Of a stretch of DNA of 64,000 nt, positions 41,926-53,250 are shown in pieces. The notes under the pieces were generated by a model, which was not told the DNA's origin, did not search any database, and saw nothing but the letters and a program-made list of their open reading frames with translations. Positions within the stretch are counted from its first letter, which is position 1. Each line of letters begins with the position of its first letter. This DNA is from Aquarana catesbeiana (lineage: Eukaryota > Chordata > Amphibia > Anura > Ranidae): the NCBI RefSeq assembly GCF_042186555.1, contig NC_133334.1:27934971-27998970 (forward strand), given 5' to 3'. Made by a program: the position numbers and the translations under genes.

Positions 41926-42828
41926 TTGGCTGGGGATTTGCCCTCACAAACGGACAGACCGCTCTCCCCTATATTGTCCCCTGCAATCCCACACTCTGCC
42001 TCACAGCTGGGCTTAGACCCCTCAGGAGGGACAGACGACCATGGGGAGGGCTCCCTCCGAGACATAGTAGCAGGCTTGCCCACTAAGCAGGACCTGCATG
42101 ACATGGCAACCTCCATTGTAAATGCTCTCTCACGGGAGATGCATGATCTCCGCCAGCAGGTAGATACGGTGGAGGAGAGAGTCACTGTCCTAGAGTCCTC
42201 CACCACTACCACTGATGCACGTATTACTAGCCTGGAGACAGAGCAACGGGCCTTCCGTTGCCATCTTGTTGAAGTCCAACTGCGGCTGGACGATGGCGAA
42301 AACAGGAGCAGGCGGAACAATCTACGTCTCAGAGGCGTTCCTGAGACCACCATGGGGCCAGATCTATGGGCCACTGTGGTAGCTATCCTGAACCAAATCC
42401 TGGGCAAGCCCCCGACCTCGGAGCTAGAGCTGGACAGGGTCCACCATGTACCGGGCCCTAGGGCCCCATTGCTGTCATCGCAGGGCCCCGCTACTACAGA
42501 CCTGCCGTGGGATGTTCTCTGCAGGGTGCATTTCTTCACCATCAAGGAGGAGATCCTATGCATGGCTTTGGAGAAAGGCCCAATTGACTTTGACAGAGCC
42601 CAGATACGGATCTTCCCTGATATCTTTAGGCAAACACGGGTCATGCAAGGGCTTATGCGCCCCCTTCTTGAAGTAATCCGTGAACCCGAAGCTACATACC
42701 GATGGGACCACCCTTTTCACCTGATCGTGAGAAAGCAGGGATCTGAGTTCCATCTCTGCTCACCAGTGGTCCATCCTCAAGACCCAGTAACCCAGTGGAT
42801 GTTCTGGTGGAAAGGTTTCCAAGTCTGA
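41926..42828 (+). pseudogene. L1/Tx1-type LINE ORF1 (RNA-binding protein), truncated element
   Basis: 300 residues. A heptad-like segment (about 57-122) fits the trimerising coiled coil of L1 ORF1p. RRNNLRLRGVPE at 129-140 opens its RNA-recognition domain, and the C-terminal domain runs to the end. ORF1p coats LINE RNA as a chaperone. The start chosen is the first Met in frame. The true N-terminus seems displaced by a frameshift upstream. No ORF2 follows: the frame ends and sequence shared with 56.4 kb begins within 15 bp, so the element is truncated there. It lies antisense to the host gene. Confidence 0.75.
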
Positions 42829-42839
42829 TCTTGCCCCTA

Positions 42840-45437
42840 GATTTTTCTTTTGTTTGTTCACTTTGCCGCATTAGAATTAAAAAAAAAAAAAAATGTTTTT
42901 CTCCATTCGATAGATTGGAAATTTATCAATTTGATAAAGACATAAAACAAATCCTGAATACGAATTGAACAAATCAACCAAATTTAACAAAACTAAATAA
43001 CTAGATTAATGAATCTAAACGAAAAAAAACAAATTTTTTCGTCATGCACATGTCTATCAGTTATAAACGAGGGGTCTAATTATATGTTACAGGCCAGCGG
43101 AGGACCCCAGAACAGGAGGATCGGGCCGTTCTGTACAATTATATTGCACAGAGCAGGTAAGTATAGACATGTTTGTTATTTTTAAAAAAAAACCTTTACA
43201 ACCACTTTGAGAAGCTTGTATGAATTTAGTCAATGCATCTGAAACAAAGACTGTTCTTTTTTCTGGTGGCAACAAATCAGCTTTTTACTTTTACACCTCC
43301 AGAATGTGATAATGATGGGGAGTATCAGATTGGATGTTGTGAATAACGGGAACTTCTTGCGGGAAATTTGATAGACAAGGACTGGAGTATTTGTTGCCAA
43401 AGACATTTATAAGTTGCTTTTCCTGTTCGGCAGTACTTACGGGTGCAGTCAGTTATAGACACGGGGTCTGATTCTATGTTGCAGGCAGATATTGTGTATA
43501 TAGTGAATGTATAGGTCTCTCCCGCTGTCAGATATCCTATTGTAGCCAATGCACTGCTCACGATTGTATTATTTTTCAGTGTAGATGATGAGGTTACATT
43601 GGTCTGCACCCTATAGGTGTATGAGCTCTGATACTCGTCTGGTTGTGTCCAGTTCAGGGACATAGAATTGGTAGTTTTGGCAACAATCTGCAGTAATGTC
43701 ACAGATATCGGTTCTGTGGATGAAGGAAAAAGTAATATTAATAACCAGAGTAAGAATTGTTACATTCAGAGTGTGATGTTGAAGTTACAATGTTATTTAA
43801 TCGGCAGTAGAAAAACACTGCTAAAGAAATAAGAGTTATCTTCATCATTATCTTTAATAACAGCGATAAGCTAAGTAGATATGGAGACCTCTTCTTGTCT
43901 TCGTTCATTCCCTCCCCTAATCAGAAAGTCATATTGTAGGATTGTGTTTCACATTATTAACATCATATTGTAAGTTTAGGCTGCATTCACACCTAAGCGC
44001 TTTCAGCTCGTAAAACGCCCAAAAAAACGCCTGAAAAAACGACCAAAAAACTCCCAACAAGCAAAATCCCATTCATTTCAAAGGCACCTGTTCACAGCTA
44101 AGCGTTTTGTCACCTGAAGCAAAACGCCTGAAGCTCAACAAAGTACATCAGCTTCTTTTTGGGCAGATTACAGGTGTTTTTCTGCTATCATGGTAAAATC
44201 ATGGTAAAAACGCACGACTTTCTGCCTGAAAACGAAACACTCAGGTGTGCAATGTGCGTTTACGCAAGTACTGGCGCATATCCATGTGCAGCCATTAATA
44301 ACTATGGGCAGGTTGTAGGCAGCATCTGTAGTTTCTGGTTGGAGAAATACACCCGAATTGTACATTGTACAGCCCCAGGTACCCGTGTGCATGAGACCTA
44401 AAAAGCAACAATATAAACTAGCTCTAAAAGTCATCTGTCTTATAATAAGACATGCAAGGTCTCCTTCCTCTTCTAGAGCAGAGAGAGAGGACAAAGAAAC
44501 CTTGGAGCTTTACCAATGTACATAGGTTATTATGCACCAAGGGACCCTGTCACCGTACAAGAGTTGAACACTTGTAAGCGACGACTTTAAATACTTATCT
44601 TTCCCACTACCAGCACCATTGAACACCACTCTGATGCTGTAATATCATCTTCTAAAGTCCACTGGGAAACCAACACTTCTGGTTGTGTCAAACTTCTGGG
44701 TTCTCCACAGCTCTTACTGGCTTCTCCTGCTGACCTCCAGTAAAGATGTGGAGGTTAGCAGTATGAACCAGTATGAGTTGTGGGGGACCCAGGAGACCAA
44801 AAGTGTTGTTTCCCAGCAAAAATGATGATTTCCTAGTATTTAAGCAAAGTAGAGCTGGTTCCTCCTGCTGACCTCCAAGGCACTGCTCTCTTCTGTAACG
44901 AGTTGAAATTCAGCAGGATGAACCAGTGTTCGGCAGCAAGGTCAGATATATCTTTGCTTGGTAACTTTTGCCTCTTGAGCAAATGGGGTGGGGGGTGGGG
45001 GGGATCAGTCAAGAATCTGGACACTCGCAAGACTTTTTCAAAATACTTTAACACTTTTTAAATATAGCTTTGAAGGCTAGGTTCAGATTTATGCGAACAC
45101 AGACATCGCATGTGATTTGCACCCGCACTGCGGGGCCGTTTGCATGCAATGTCTGTGCAATGGCTTAACTTGCATTGAATTAGCACAAAAAAGGTGCAGG
45201 GACTTTTTTCCCCCCGCACTGAAATCAGATCGCATGGGTGTTGTCACCTATGCGATCCAATTCCTGTGCGAGTTCACAGTTTGCACTGCGATCTGTGAAC
45301 CGATCTGGGGGTGTCATTAACAATGTAATGTCCCCGCAGCTGTTTGCAGAGGGCAGTGTGAAATGCCTGCGGGAGGGATGCGATGTGGGAAACGCTGCTG
45401 TAATCGCGCTGGTTCCTGCATCGCACAAGTGTGAACC
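42840..45437. repeat. Segmental duplication copy A (holds an A exon and leads into a C exon)
   Basis: Collinear with 56398-64000 in the same orientation. Exon and intron are both shared, with the exon 96% identical. It lacks the three insertions present in copy B. Empty sites are at 43140-43141 (TA), 44455-44456 and 44865-44872. About 165 bp at 43.98-44.15 kb are private to this copy. Confidence 0.93.
43441..43713 (-). CDS. Host gene exon: FN3 domain, sub-type A (3' copy)
   Basis: The acceptor is 'ttccttcatccacag' and the donor 'ACCC|gtaagt'. 273 nt, phase 1-1. It encodes PISVTLLQIVAKT, SMSLNWTQPDEYQ with the core Trp, YRVQTNVTSSST, and GETYTFTIYTISACN. It has several sequons. It differs from the A exon at 58.66 kb at 11 of 273 nt. 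Eight changes alter the protein and three are silent, close to what drift without constraint would give. The upstream exon is the C exon at 45.5 kb and the downstream one the B exon at 30.3 kb. Confidence 0.93.
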
Positions 45438-45441
45438 TAGG
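45073..45441. mobile_element. Inverted-end element next to C exon
   Basis: 'ggctaggttcagatttatgcg' at the left is mirrored by 'cgcacaagtgtgaacctagg' at the right. The counterpart in copy B starts near 63614 and runs off the window. A related partial copy lies at 49.93-50.09 kb. Confidence 0.7.
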
Positions 45442-45461
45442 CTCAAGGAGCAAAAACTTAC

Positions 45462-45740
45462 TTGTACAGACTGATCCAATTACAGATGTGCTCTGATACC
45501 CCCAGGGTATGACCGTCACCACAGAGACACTGTAATTAGTCCCCGATATCAAGTTTTGAAGGGTAACATTTGTTGTGTTGCTTATCACAGTTCCAGAAAT
45601 GATTGAAGGAGAAGAAGAATTCCAATAAGTGATATTATATGACTTCACCACTCCGGTCATATTTACAGGATCTCCCCAAGACAAGGTGACATTCTTAGTT
45701 CCTATCATAGTAAAGTTTATGCTGCCCGGTGGGGTGGGAT
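45462..45740 (-). CDS. Host gene exon: FN3 domain, sub-type C (middle)
   Basis: The acceptor is 'gttttatctccaaacag' and the donor 'ACAA|gtaagt'. 279 nt, phase 1-1. It encodes PTPPGSINFTMIGTK, VTLSWGDPVNMTGVVKSYNITYW, and LISGTNYSVSVVTVIPWG. It is rich in N-x-S/T sequons. The donor lies only 21 bp from the neighbouring inverted-end element, so an insertion stopped just short of the splice site. It directly follows another C exon (51.1 kb), giving an adjacent C-C pair. Confidence 0.92.
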
Positions 45741-46000
45741 CTGTTTGGAGATAAAACAATGTTAGAAAAAAATTAGTGAGATGGAAGAAAATGTATCTGC
45801 TTTAAAAAGAATACATATAATGGGATGAATTAACAAAGAGTGGGGCAAGCATAATGCTTACACCACTCTTCTGAACATAAGAAATGGAGCACATGCAAGC
45901 CCCTTTGTTAATTAGGAGCCATCAGTTCTCTGTTCTATGGTGGTCGTGACAGACACACAGATCTTTCTACCTGCTCCCCAAAAGTTATATTTAAAATTAA

Positions 46001-46425
46001 AAAGGAGCTCCAGTCTCCCCCAAAAAATTAAAAGTCAGCAGATAAAAATACTGTAGCTGCTGACTTTTATTATAAGGACACTTACCTGTCCAGGGATCCA
46101 ACGATGTTCTCACCCAAGCCAATTCTTCGATCGGCTTCGGTTCCAGACGCCAGCATCTTTACTGCCGGTTTCCTACAATCCATGCACAAGCCACGCTGCG
46201 CTTTGCAAATGGTCCCGCAGTCTTCTGGGACCTGTAATGTGTGGAGGAGGTGGGCTGAACTTCCACTCAGATCACCGCAACGATCTGCCCGGAAGTGAGA
46301 AAGGGTACCTGTCAAAGGGTACCTGCCGCTCCCCCTCCCCCCCCAAAAAAAAGTGCCAAATGTGGCAGTGAAGGGGTGGGAGGATACAAACAAGCAGAAC
46401 TTCCCCTTTTGGATGAAGTTCCACT
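46001..46425. mobile_element. TTAA-flanked palindromic element (agtggagttccac type)
   Basis: TTAA at 45997-46000 and 46426-46429. The left end is the worn 'aaaggagctccag' and the right end 'gatgaagttccact'. Same family as 14529 and 48502. Confidence 0.65.
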
Positions 46426-46620
46426 TTAATGACTTCAAAATCTAACAATGTAAGCAAAAAAAGAAGTCAATGAGATGAAAGAATAATCATCCGCTTTGAA
46501 GCAATACGATGGTAGGGGTTTTCACAATGGTCACCTTTCGTTCAAATAATAAAAAGTTTAAAAAAAAACAAAAAACCTTTGTCTCAACCCCTGTCACTAT
46601 TTTCAGCCAGGTCTGCATGA

Positions 46621-47550
46621 ACAGTGCATCCGGAAAGGTATGCACAGCGCTTCACTTTTTCCACATTTTGTTATGTTACAGCCTTATTCCAAAATGGTTT
46701 AAACTCATTATTTTCCTCAAAATTCTACAAACAATATCCCATAATGACAACGTGAAAGAGGTTGAAATCTTTGCAAATTTATTAAAAATAAAAAATGAAA
46801 CAAATCCCATGTACATAAGTATCACAGCCTTTGCTCAATACTTTGTTGAAGCACCTTTGGCACCAATTACAGCCTCAAGTCTTTTTGAGTATAAAAAGAC
46901 TTGGCACACCTATTTTTGGGCAGTTTCTCCCATTCTTCTTTGCAGGACCTCTCAAGCTCCATCAGGTTGCATGGGGAGCGTCAGTGCACAGCCATTTTCA
47001 GATCTCTCCAGAGATGTTCAAGTCTGGGCTCTGGCTGGGCCACTCAAGAACTTTCACAGGGTTGTCATGTAGCCATTCCTTTGTTATCTTGGCTGTGTGC
47101 TTAGGATCGTTGTCCTGTTGGAAGATGAACCTTTGCCCCAGTCTGAGGTCCAGGTAAGTTGGGTTCCACAAGCTCCCCGCCAAAAGTGACTCCCATCACA
47201 CAAACCTTAGAGGGCTTCACAGAACAGCTGTATTTATACTGAGAATAAATTACACACAGGTGGACTATATTTACCAATTAGGTAACTTCTGAAGGCAAAT
47301 GGTTCCACTAGATTTTAGTTAGGGGTATCAGAGTAAAGGGGGCTGAATACAAATGCACGCCACACTTTTTACATATTTATTTGTAAAAAATGTTGAAAAC
47401 CATTTATCATTTTCCTTCCTCTTCACAATTATGTGCCACTTTGTGTTGGTCTTTCACATAAAATCCCAATAAAATACATTTTTTTTTTTGGTTATAACAT
47501 GACAAAATGTGGACAATTTCAGGGGCTATGAATACTTTTTCAAGGCACTG
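46621..47550 (-). mobile_element. Chimeric Tc1 element with ends from two families
   Basis: The left end 'acagtgcatccggaaagg' is one Tc1 family. The right end 'atgaatactttttcaaggcactg', followed by TA, is the 2.0-kb family. On the minus strand the right ~350 bp equal the 5' terminal part of that family up to 'gttctgtgaagccctc'. Transposase sequence of the other family follows, with QQDNDPKHT and [11 protein letters not shown]. Confidence 0.8.
46998..47183 (-). pseudogene. Tc1 transposase fragment
   Basis: About 60 residues around the second catalytic Asp ([12 protein letters not shown]) to PSQSPDLN. The expected Glu motif is replaced by a frame break (NISGEI). Both halves of the catalytic domain outside this are missing or scrambled. 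Confidence 0.85.
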
Positions 47551-47807
47551 TACATGTGCTTTTCACTGCAGCCACATAGAGATATAAGGAACTAAGAGGA
47601 GAGGATAAAACAATAGTAGGTTGACATTATGCCAACCCTCCCCCCCCCCGCAAACTTTTTACTGAAACCCCAGATCAGACAGGCCTGGGGACAGTTCCTG
47701 CAAATGAGAGACAGTTGGGCTTATGTTACCCTTCTGGTCTAAGCACAGACCTATAAATGTCCTATGGTACATGTACGCTCTCAAGCTCATCCAGACAGTG
47801 AAAAAAT

Positions 47808-48247
47808 TTGAATCCTAGGCAACCAATTTAAACGTCCCAAAAGTTTCAATTTTATCTCCTATCAATTGTGCAAAAAATATTTTTCCAGAAACACTTGCAG
47901 TTACATAGTTACATAGTAGGTGAGGTTGAAAAAAGACACAAGTCCATCAAGTCCAACCTATGTTTGTGATTATATGTCATTATTACATTGTATATTCCTG
48001 TATTTTGTGGTCGTTCAGGTGCTTATCTAATCGTTTTTTGAAACTATTGAAGCCCCCCCCCGCTGAGACCACCGCCTGTGGAAGGGAATTCCACATCCTT
48101 GCTGTTCTTACAGTAAAGAACCCTCTACGTAGTTTAAGGTTAAACCTCTTTTCTTTTAATTTTAATGAATGGCCACATATCTTGTTAAACTCTCTTCCCG
48201 GAAAAAGTTTTATCCCTATTGTGGGGTCACGATATCCCCTCTCTGCG
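47808..48247 (-). mobile_element. CR1 LINE 3' fragment beside an intronic repeat block
   Basis: 47902-48247 is a minus-strand CR1 3' end (FNLKLRRGF, tail 'ttacatagttacatag'). It joins directly to 47808-47901, a partial third copy of the intronic block at 49255 and 53024. Confidence 0.85.
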
Positions 48248-48501
48248 CTGTGAAAATTGAATATGTTCAGAACAACCTAAATAATTATTTGTTTCACTGC
48301 TGCTACTTAAAATCCCCAAAAATTCTGTATTTTGTGCAACCAAACACCACAATGTTCAATTAGCAGTAGCTTTGTGACATATCAAGATTGAATACTAAAA
48401 ATAAAATACTCATACAAAAAAAAAAAAGTCCATAGATAAATAACACCAGTGCTGCAACGTGCACAGTCCAAAAATGGTGTACAGGCATACCCCACTTTTA
48501 A

Positions 48502-48995
48502 AGTGGAGTTCCACCCACTTTTACAACTCTTCAGCATCCCTCACTAAACTGTGCACTGTAAACGAATTGGATATTTAAAAAAAAATTTTCTTAGCACCTA
48601 CTGTATATCTGCTGTATTCATTTTTCACTTCCTCCTCCCTGGCCGTGGCCCATCGCATCATTTCCTGTTTGCAATGCCTTCTGGGAAGGGGCGGCAACTT
48701 CCTCCGACACTGCCGTTGCTATGGAAACCTGACCTGAAACCCATTACACTGCTTGTGCTGCACTGAGCATGTGCGAGATCTGCAAGGATGAGATCCAGCA
48801 AGAAATACAGTCTGGCTTCAAATGCCCACACTTAAGATGGCCACGGCCTGCTGTAAGTTTATAAAATAACAAATTACTGCTATAAACTAACAAAACAGAC
48901 CTTAGTTTACAGACTAACTTTACTAGAATACATTAAGCTTGTGTATTATAGGGGTATTTTTATTTAAAAAGTATAATTTCGGGCGGAACACCACT
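48502..48995. mobile_element. TTAA-flanked palindromic element, clean termini
   Basis: 'agtggagttccaccc' and 'gggcggaacaccact' are inverted ends. TTAA lies at 48498-48501 and 48996-48999. The surrounding 'aggcataccccac' and 'atggggtatgtctg' (49200-49216) are themselves inverted, so it sits inside a larger palindrome. Confidence 0.8.
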
Positions 48996-48999
48996 TTAA

Positions 49000-49200
49000 G
49001 TACACAATGGGGTTTATTTACTAAAGCTGGAAAGTGCAAAATCAGGCTCACTTCTGCATAGAAACCAATGAACTTCTAACCTTGGCTTGTTCAATTAAGC
49101 TTTGGTAATAAAACCTGGAAGCTCATTGGGTTCTATGAAGAAGTGAGCCTAATTTTGCACTTTCCAGCTTTAGTAAATAAACCACATTGTGTACTTAAAA
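49000..49200. mobile_element. Palindromic element (gtttatttactaaagctgg)
   Basis: 'gtttatttactaaagctgg' near the left is mirrored by 'ccagctttagtaaataaac' at the right. The arms also share 'aagtgcaaaatcaggctcac' and its complement. No coding capacity. Confidence 0.75.
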
Positions 49201-49254
49201 ATGGGGTATGTCTGTAGAGACTCTTCCACCGAAGACACAAGTGGTCTCATTCAG

Positions 49255-49490
49255 TAAAGGATATAGGGGGTACTACAAGGGATTTGGTGGGAAGGGGATC
49301 CAAGGCTTCCATTGTTCTAACTAGAGCTTCTCCTCCTGCCGCTGTACCAGCTAAACCACTCAGAAGAGCTTGGTTTGCAGTAACAACCTAAATTGAAGTC
49401 TAGGCCATCGAATTAAACATCCCAAAAGTTCCCATTTTATTTCCTGTCAATTGTGCAAAAGAATTTTTTTTCAGAAACACTTGCAGTTCT
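49255..49490. repeat. Intronic block, direct repeat of 53024-53250
   Basis: Shares 'ggtttgcagtaacaacctaa', 'gtctaggccatcgaattaaa' and 'ccaaaagttcccattttatt' in the same order and orientation with 53024-53250, and partly with 47808-47901. It appears to be non-transposon intron sequence copied with exon duplications. Confidence 0.8.
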
Positions 49491-50094
49491 GAAGCACACA
49501 CTTTAAAAGATGCCTGGTTCAAAGATCAATACCTCCTTTGGTGAGTCAGAAGATTCAAAGAACATGCAAAAATATTCCACACCCAGATATTTTTTATTTT
49601 TTTTTATTTATTTATTTAGAAAATGTTAGTGTCATCATTCGGTGCAAGAGGATCTATTTTTTTGATCGTTTTTCAATTATTTGTAGTTTTTTTTCCTCTA
49701 CACAATTTTTGGACTGTGCATGTTACGGCACTGGTGTTATTTATCTATGGAGTTTTATATATTTTTTTGTATGAGTATTTTATTTCTAATATTTAATATT
49801 GATATGTCTACTGCTAAATGGACATTGTGGTGTTTGGTTGCACATAATACAGAATATTTTTTTTTATGTTTGGAGCCACTACCAGGTCTTTATTGAGCTA
49901 GGAGCAACTGTAGTATTCTTAGCAGTATTTAGCCTGGATTCACACTGTAAATTTGTTTCAGGGTGTCATTAATCTAACATTGACACCCACAGCAGATCGC
50001 ATGGACGCCATGCAATTGCTATGCAGTGCGATGTGGGGAAACGCAGCGAATCTTGTGTGCTTCCCACATCGCATGAGTGCAAACCAGGGCTAAA

Positions 50095-50119
50095 AGTGGT
50101 ATTAAAGTTTCTTTTTAAC

Positions 50120-50180
<61 letters not shown>

Positions 50181-50603
50181 TTACCTGTTCTGTGCAGTGG
50201 ATCTGCTCAGAGCAGCCCCGATTCTCCTCTTTTCTGGTCCCCCACCAGCGCTCCTGGCTCCTCCTCCTCGAACAGTACCCCCAGAGAAAGCCACTTGCCT
50301 GCTGTGTGCTCACTCCCGAGGCACAAATCCATGCGTCTGTGGTGTGGCCCGGCCCCCCCTCACGCTCTGTCTTCATTGGCTCACTGGGTGTGTTTGACAG
50401 CAGTTGGAGACAATAATGGGCTCCCGCTGCTCTCTTAGCCAATGAGGTGGGAGAGTACAGCTGTGGCTATCATGAACATCGCTGGATCGGAGGGAGCTCA
50501 GGTAAGGTTTGGGGGTGCTGGGGGGGGGGGGGGGCGCTGCACACAGAAGTTTTTAGAATATAGAATTCATGAAGGTAAAAAACCTTCAGCCTTTAGAACC
50601 ACT
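50095..50603. mobile_element. TTAA-type palindromic element with AT microsatellite
   Basis: The left end 'agtggtattaaag' mirrors 'cctttagaaccact' at the right, with TTAA at 50604-50607. An (AT)n run of about 55 bp fills 50124-50179, and a G-run lies at 50520-50534. Confidence 0.7.
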
Positions 50604-51143
50604 TTAAAAAGACATTCCCTATTTTGTTCTAAATGAATACACAACGGGACTATATTTTTTATATATTTGCCCATCTTAAAAGCTCCAGGCACCAAATTAA
50701 ATATACTCCTCAGTAGCCACAAAGGATATACAGTCACTTTGTGTGCACCAAATGCCTTTGCAAGCTTAGACATTACCTTGTAAAAATAGTGATGACATCA
50801 TCACTGTGCTATACATAGCCTGTGCAGAAAGCAGAGCAGTGGGAGGGGCAAAGTGGGCTCCACCCTCCAAAGTCTGCCTGTAGAAACCTACAGGGGGGGG
50901 GCTGAGACAAGACCAGTCTCCCTGCACAAGTAGAGAGAGCAGCAGTGACTGGGCTTTGCTACAGAAAATGTATATATAAAGGCAACCTGTAAGAGTTGTT
51001 TCTGCTGGATTTTTATACAGATCCTAAAGAAATACACAAAAGGACACTGAAAAGTCAAGTAAAAATGCACAGCTCTTATATTTAAACAATATTTGTTTTG
51101 CCTAGATATCAGCTTAAAATGTGCATGAACAATGAACACTTAC

Positions 51144-51413
51144 TTGTGAATACAGATCCGCTGACAGGTGTACTCAGATACCCCCGGACTCCAACTGTCA
51201 CCACAGTAATGGTGTAATTACTCCCAGATTTCAGGCTCAGGAGGGTTATATTTGGGGAGTTACTTGTCACAGTGATGGGGGAAGAAGCATTCCAATAATA
51301 AGTTATATTATATGACTTTGTCACCCCGGTCATGTTTTCTGGCTCTCCCCAAGATAATGTGGTGGTGTTTGTCCCGATTGTAATAAAAGTGAAGTTTCCT
51401 GGTGGAGTCGGAT
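51144..51413 (-). CDS. Host gene exon: FN3 domain, sub-type C (5' copy in window)
   Basis: The acceptor is 'aattttttatatcag' and the donor 'ACAA|gtaagt'. 270 nt, phase 1-1. It encodes PTPPGNFTFITIGTN, TTLSWGEPENMTGVTKSYNITYY, and LKSGSNYTITVVTVGVRG. It has several sequons. The frame is open from the acceptor, although the first internal Met is 80 nt in. A relic of a further C exon lies immediately upstream of its acceptor. Confidence 0.92.
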
Positions 51414-51461
51414 CTGATATAAAAAATTAAAAAAAAACTTAGAAGAGACAATCGCTGCACT

Positions 51462-52640
51462 CATGTTGGGGACAGACAGCACAAGGCAATCACACTGATG
51501 ATGTAATTGGTCCCAGACAGGGCTGGGACATGGGGTGGGCAGGAGGGGGCGGTTGCCCTGGGCACTGTCATATCATGTGAGGTGGAGGGCACCGTGAGGA
51601 GATTGGGGGGGAGATTTGTGTTATAAGGGGAAATTCGGGGGGCCGGCAGGGGGTAGGGGGAAGAGGATTTGTGCTGGGGGGGGGTTTGTGCTAGAAGAGG
51701 TGATATGGTAGGTGGGGGATTTGTATGGAAGGGAAACATTTTTTGGGGGGGGGATTTCTGCAAGGAGGGAGTATTGGGAGGGATTTGTGCTGGGGGTAGA
51801 GGATGTGTATTAGGAGGGGAAATTTTAGGAGGGAGGGGGGATTTCAGCAGTGGGTGGATTTGTATGGGGAGGAGGGGGAATGTATACTAAAGGGGTATTT
51901 ATGCAGATTAGCGCTTAGTTTTTTGGGGGGATCTTTGCTGACACATAATGCTGTTTGCTAGGAGTGGTGATTTAGGGTGATCTATTTTGGGAGGGGGGAG
52001 GGGGGAAGAGGATTTGTGCTAGGAAGGACGATTGGGGGGTTTTGTGCTAGAAGAGGTGATATGGTAGGTGGGGGATTTGTATGGAAGAGAATTTTTTTTT
52101 GGGGGGGGGGTATTTGTGCAAGGAGGGAGTATTGGGAGGGATTTGCGCTGGGGGTAGAGGACGTGTACTTGGAGGGGAAATTTTAGGAGTAGAGAATTTG
52201 TGCTAGGAGGAGTGATTTTTTTTTTTTTGGGGGGGGGTGGCATTTGTGCTGCAGGGATTTGGGGGATGGGGGACAAAGATTTGTTTTGGGAGGGGGGATT
52301 TTAGCAGTGGGTGGATTTGTACAGGGAGGAGGGGGAATTTATGCTAAGGGGGTATTTACGCAGATTAGCACTTTTTTTTGGGGGGGATCTTTACTGACAC
52401 ATAATGCTCATACATCTTGGGGGGGGGGGGGGTGGTGGCATGGTTTGGCATGTTCACCCTCCCTGGGCTCTAGGTGACCTTGTCCCAGTACTGGTCCCAG
52501 TTGTCAGGTTCTTACCTGTAGAAGATAAGGGCACCTCTGTATAAGTTTCAACATTTGATGGAAGAGGCGAAATGCAATAAATTATATTGTAGTTCTTTGT
52601 TACACCATCCATATTTTCTTTGTACTATTCAGTGAAATTG
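51462..52640 (-). pseudogene. Decayed FN3 sub-type C exon split by G-rich DNA
   Basis: On the minus strand, about 52500-52615 encodes ENMDGVTKNYNIIY, matching the C-exon segment ENMTGVTKSYNITYY. About 51462-51525 encodes ALSGTNYIISVIA, matching the C-exon LSGTNY segment. Between them lies ~0.95 kb of G-rich repeats. Stops and the loss of the first third show the exon is dead. It lies between live B and C exons. Confidence 0.7.
51530..52440. repeat. G-rich degenerate tandem array
   Basis: Blocks such as 'gaggtgatatggtaggtggg' (51697 and 52050), 'gcagattagc' and 'ctgacacataatgct' recur at offsets of about 354-455 bp among runs of 5-12 G. The plus strand is G-rich, so the host transcript is C-rich here. 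Glycine-rich open frames are artefacts. Confidence 0.8.
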
Positions 52641-52704
52641 TGTACTTTTGTTACTGTTTAACTTTGATAAAATATTGAAGTCACATGACCTTGATCATAC
52701 TCAC

Positions 52705-52959
52705 ATGTAGCTTGTGTCAGCCAAGGGGCTGCCTGGCTGCAGGAACCGCTGACTGACAGAATTGTTACATTATATTCTCTTCCTGGTGATAATCCATTAA
52801 AAGTTACTTGCGTTGTGTCAGTCTTTATTAAGTTATTGACATCTCCTGTTATAGTGACGTTATAATAAGACATTTTTCCTTCTGGTGCCGTCCAGTTCAC
52901 CACCAGAGAATTAACCGATGTATAACTGTTCACTGTGGCGCCAACATCTTGTCCGGCAA
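52705..52959 (-). CDS. Host gene exon: FN3 domain, sub-type B (5' copy)
   Basis: The acceptor is 'ttttttccctattag' and the donor 'ACAT|gtgagt'. 255 nt, phase 1-1. It encodes AGQDVGATVNSY, LVVNWTAPEGKM with the FN3 Trp, VTITGDVNNLIK, and LSPGREYNVTILSVSGSC. The same two Cys-containing positions occur in the other B exon. It joins the A exon at 58.7 kb as Leu and the C exon at 51.1 kb as Tyr, in frame. Confidence 0.92.
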
Positions 52960-53023
52960 CTAATAGGGAAAAAAAGTTTATTTGTTAGAAATAGAAAATG
53001 AAGATATGTATACAGAATTATTT

Positions 53024-53250
53024 TAAAGGATATAGGGGTACTACAAAGGATTTGGTGGGGAGGGGATCCAAGGCTCCATGGTCATAACTAGAGCTTCTCC
53101 TCCTGCCGCTGTACCAGTTAAACCACTTAGAAGAGCTTGGTTTGCAGTAACAACCTAAATTGAAGTCTAGGCCATCGAATTAAACATCCCAAAAGTTCCC
53201 ATTTTATTTCCTGTCAATTGTGCAAAAGAATTTTTTTTCAGAAACACTTT
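53024..53250. repeat. Intronic block, second copy of 49255-49490
   Basis: Closely matches 49255-49490 through 'ttttttttcagaaacactt', then diverges. It lies just upstream, in transcription, of the B exon. 53251-53770 has a 60-bp tandem pair ('gtaagtcgcatataatactt' at about 53601 and 53656) and nothing coding. Confidence 0.8.

Noticed and set aside
41774..42644. Minus-strand 256-codon frame and other overlapping frames
   Set aside because: Antisense shadow of the L1-type ORF1, which has the coiled coil and RNA-recognition motif in the plus frame.
51461..52477. Glycine-rich and proline-rich frames on both strands
   Set aside because: Low-complexity G-rich array. Only the short FN3-like stretches at its edges are meaningful.
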